Origin: an uncultured Oscillibacter sp.
Lineage (GTDB): Bacteria; Bacillota; Clostridia; Oscillospirales; Oscillospiraceae
NCBI GenBank assembly: GCA_902490355.1
Contig: CABUDN010000138.1
Location: 1 to 6,403, forward strand
Length of the DNA: 6,403 nucleotides
Reading direction: 5' to 3'
Shown here: positions 5,673 through 6,403 of the stretch, piece by piece
Layout of the letters: the number at the start of each line of letters is the position of its first letter
Position numbering within the stretch: the stretch's first letter is position 1
Program-made: the position numbers and the translations under genes
Notes under the pieces: model-generated
Told to the model about the DNA's origin: nothing
The model's database searches: none
What the model saw: only the letters and a program-made list of their open reading frames with translations

Positions 5673-5703
5673 GGACGCATACAGGCTCAGCCCGTATGCG
5701 TCC
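5673..5703 (-). promoter_or_regulatory. Long hairpin between the DUF1858 gene and trmK
   Basis: In minus-strand RNA, positions 5703-5690 and 5686-5673 pair as an uninterrupted 14-bp stem with a UGA loop, counting one G-U pair (5693/5683). On the plus strand the same position would be an A-C mismatch, which points to function in the minus-strand transcript. The stem begins 6 nt after the DUF1858 stop and ends 6 nt before the trmK ribosome-binding site. Only two T follow, so it is not a normal intrinsic terminator. Possible roles are partial attenuation, RNA processing or protecting the upstream cistron's 3' end. Confidence 0.6.
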
Positions 5704-5709
5704 GGATCC

Positions 5710-5916
5710 TCACTGGGGCTTATTGGCCTCTTCGTTCACCAGGGCCAGCAGCTTCTCGCAGTCCACGCCGTGGACCATGCAGGCCTCCTCCACGGTCTCG
5801 CCGCGGGAAGAGGGGCAGCCCAGGCAGTGCATGCCGATGGACAGGAAGATGGGCGCGGTGTGAGGGGCAATATCCAGGATATCACCGATGATGGTGTCTT
5901 TCGTGATCTGAATCAT
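5710..5916 (-). CDS. DUF1858 (hybrid-cluster-protein-associated redox disulfide) protein
   Basis: This 68-residue protein matches the DUF1858 family, also named for a redox-disulfide domain associated with the hybrid cluster protein. Visible hallmarks are the N-terminal ITKDTIIGDIL (4-14), the TAPIFLSIGMHCLGCPSSRGE block (20-40) with the C31-L-G-C34 pair, and TVEEACMVHGVD (41-52). Cys46 and Cys53 are additional cysteines. The CxxC suggests thiol redox chemistry or metal binding; no function is proved for the family as far as I know. Size is typical. The ATG at 5916 has GGAGG with a 9-nt spacer. It is the first gene after a strong promoter and heads an operon with trmK, the Nif3 gene and yebC, separated from trmK by a long hairpin. 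No hybrid cluster protein gene is in the window. Confidence 0.9.
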   Translation of the reverse strand: MIQITKDTIIGDILDIAPHTAPIFLSIGMHCLGCPSSRGETVEEACMVHGVDCEKLLALVNEEANKPQ

Positions 5917-5946
5917 GGGTAGATTCCTCCATTCAAAAATTCGACG

Positions 5947-5961
5947 GGAGTATTATACTCC
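5947..5961. promoter_or_regulatory. Perfect dyad centred on the -10 box (possible operator)
   Basis: GGAGTAT-T-ATACTCC is a 15-bp palindrome with perfect 7-bp arms around a single central base, and the -10 hexamer lies within it. Such a position would suit a repressor blocking polymerase. I do not recognise the sequence as the site of a known regulator, and part of the symmetry comes from the TATAAT box itself. Confidence 0.4.
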
Positions 5962-5980
5962 ATGATTTCCGAAAATTCAA
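5952..5980 (-). promoter_or_regulatory. Promoter of the DUF1858-trmK-nif3-yebC operon
   Basis: On the minus strand, TTGAAT (5980-5975) and a perfect TATAAT (5957-5952) are separated by 17 bp. The predicted start is near 5945, leaving a leader of about 29 nt before the ATG at 5916. It lies about 40 bp downstream of the terminator of the zinc-ribbon gene, so the operon is an independent unit. Confidence 0.87.
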
Positions 5981-6020
5981 TAGAAAATCCGGCAAAACCC
6001 CGGGATTTCCAGGGAAAACG

Positions 6021-6054
6021 GGAAAAAGAGACGCCCACAGTTGTGGACGTCTCT
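6021..6054 (-). terminator. Intrinsic terminator of the zinc-ribbon gene
   Basis: In minus-strand RNA, positions 6054-6043 and 6038-6027 pair as a 12-bp stem (AGAGACG/CGTCTCT outside, one U-G pair, CCAC/GTGG inside) with a 4-nt loop, running into TTTTT. It lies about 35 nt after the stop at 6089. A weaker 3-4 bp hairpin (CCG-TCTT-CGG) followed by T residues lies between the gene and this terminator and may add to it. Confidence 0.88.
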
Positions 6055-6088
6055 TCGGACCGCGTTATGAAAAACCGAAGACGGCTCT

Positions 6089-6370
6089 TTATCTCTGCTG
6101 GTCGCGCATCTTGGCAAAGCACTCGCTGCAGTAGACCGGACGGTCAGACTTGGGCTCGAAGGGCACTCTGGCCTCGCCGCCGCAGGCAGCGCAAACAGCG
6201 GTGAAGTACTCCCGGGGACCGCGGGCAGCGTTCTTGCGGGCGTCGCGGCAGGCCTTGCAGCGCTGGGGCTCGTTCTGGAAGCCGCGCTCGGCGTAGAACT
6301 CCTGCTCACCGGCGGTGAACACGAACTCCTGACCGCACTCTTTGCACACTAAAGTCTTGTCTTCGTACAT
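6089..6370 (-). CDS. Small protein with two four-cysteine zinc sites
   Basis: This 93-residue protein begins MYEDKTLVCKECGQEF and has two successive CxxC pairs of pairs: C9-C12 with C38-C41, and C60-C63 with C81-C84. Each set should bind one zinc ion. The N-terminal half fits the 'probable zinc-ribbon domain' (zf-trcl type; FTAGEQEFYAERGF and NEPQRCKACRDARK), and the C-terminal half (CAACGGEARVPF, RPVYCSECF) is a second zinc ribbon of the kind seen in many small clostridial proteins. The function is unknown; binding of nucleic acid or protein is only a guess. The ATG at 6370 is preferred over an upstream in-frame GTG (6397) because family members start here and a GGGAGGGG run lies upstream with a somewhat long spacer of 12 nt. 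It is a single-gene unit with its own terminator; its promoter is outside the window. Confidence 0.88.
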   Translation of the reverse strand: MYEDKTLVCKECGQEFVFTAGEQEFYAERGFQNEPQRCKACRDARKNAARGPREYFTAVCAACGGEARVPFEPKSDRPVYCSECFAKMRDQQR

Positions 6371-6403
6371 GATAAAGCAGAACCCCTCCCTGCTCACAGC
6401 ACC

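Noticed and set aside
5673..5703. The long hairpin as an intrinsic terminator.
   Set aside because: Only two T residues follow the stem in the transcribed direction, and trmK downstream has no visible promoter of its own.
4529..5863. A 444-codon plus-strand open frame across the Nif3 gene, trmK and the DUF1858 gene.
   Set aside because: It crosses three well-supported minus-strand genes and their intergenic hairpin, has low-complexity Pro/Arg/Ser composition, and lacks a ribosome-binding site.
1..6403. A search for CRISPR repeats, tRNA genes, insertion sequences or defence genes.
   Set aside because: No spaced direct repeats, cloverleaf with a TTC-loop signature, transposase motif or terminal inverted repeats were seen by eye; nearly all sequence is accounted for by housekeeping genes.

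Overview
The window looks like a chromosomal housekeeping segment from a GC-rich, spore-forming anaerobe of the Clostridia, probably Oscillospirales/Oscillospiraceae. This is inferred from four things: a type-A RNase P RNA, a YunB-type sporulation protein, a DUF1858 redox-disulfide protein, and MurD and zinc-ribbon sequences with the wording I associate with that order. No phage, IS element, CRISPR array, tRNA or toxin-antitoxin system is visible.

Layout from left to right. (1) Positions 1-2353, minus strand, read right to left: murD, yunB, then the start of ligA, which runs off the left edge. They are closely spaced behind one clear sigma-A-type promoter at 2391-2419. A perfect 10-bp hairpin sits between murD and yunB and buries the best yunB ribosome-binding site. 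(2) Positions 2354-2945: the divergent regulatory region and, on the plus strand, the RNase P RNA gene rnpB, with a strong promoter and a strong intrinsic terminator. A terminator-like hairpin overlaps the rnpB promoter. (3) Positions 2946-3436: a short, poorly started minus-strand reading frame resembling a DUF6291 protein (possibly a decayed gene), then an AT-rich spacer and the terminator of the next operon. (4) Positions 3437-5980, minus strand: a four-gene operon in the order DUF1858 protein, trmK, Nif3-like protein, yebC. It has a near-consensus promoter whose -10 box lies at the centre of a perfect dyad, and a strong terminator after yebC. (5) Positions 6021-6370, minus strand: a small protein with two four-cysteine zinc sites and its own terminator.

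Functionally, the left operon joins peptidoglycan precursor synthesis (MurD), spore formation (YunB) and DNA ligation (LigA). The right operon joins tRNA methylation (TrmK), a metal-dependent Nif3 enzyme, a translation- or transcription-associated factor (YebC) and a small cysteine protein. TrmK and Nif3 are commonly adjacent in Firmicutes. rnpB adds tRNA 5' maturation between the two operons.

I found no undescribed multi-gene system. The most worthwhile observations are regulatory: the yunB hairpin, the 14-bp hairpin before trmK together with a likely TTG start for trmK, the operator-like dyad on the right operon promoter, and the terminator-like structure inside the rnpB promoter.
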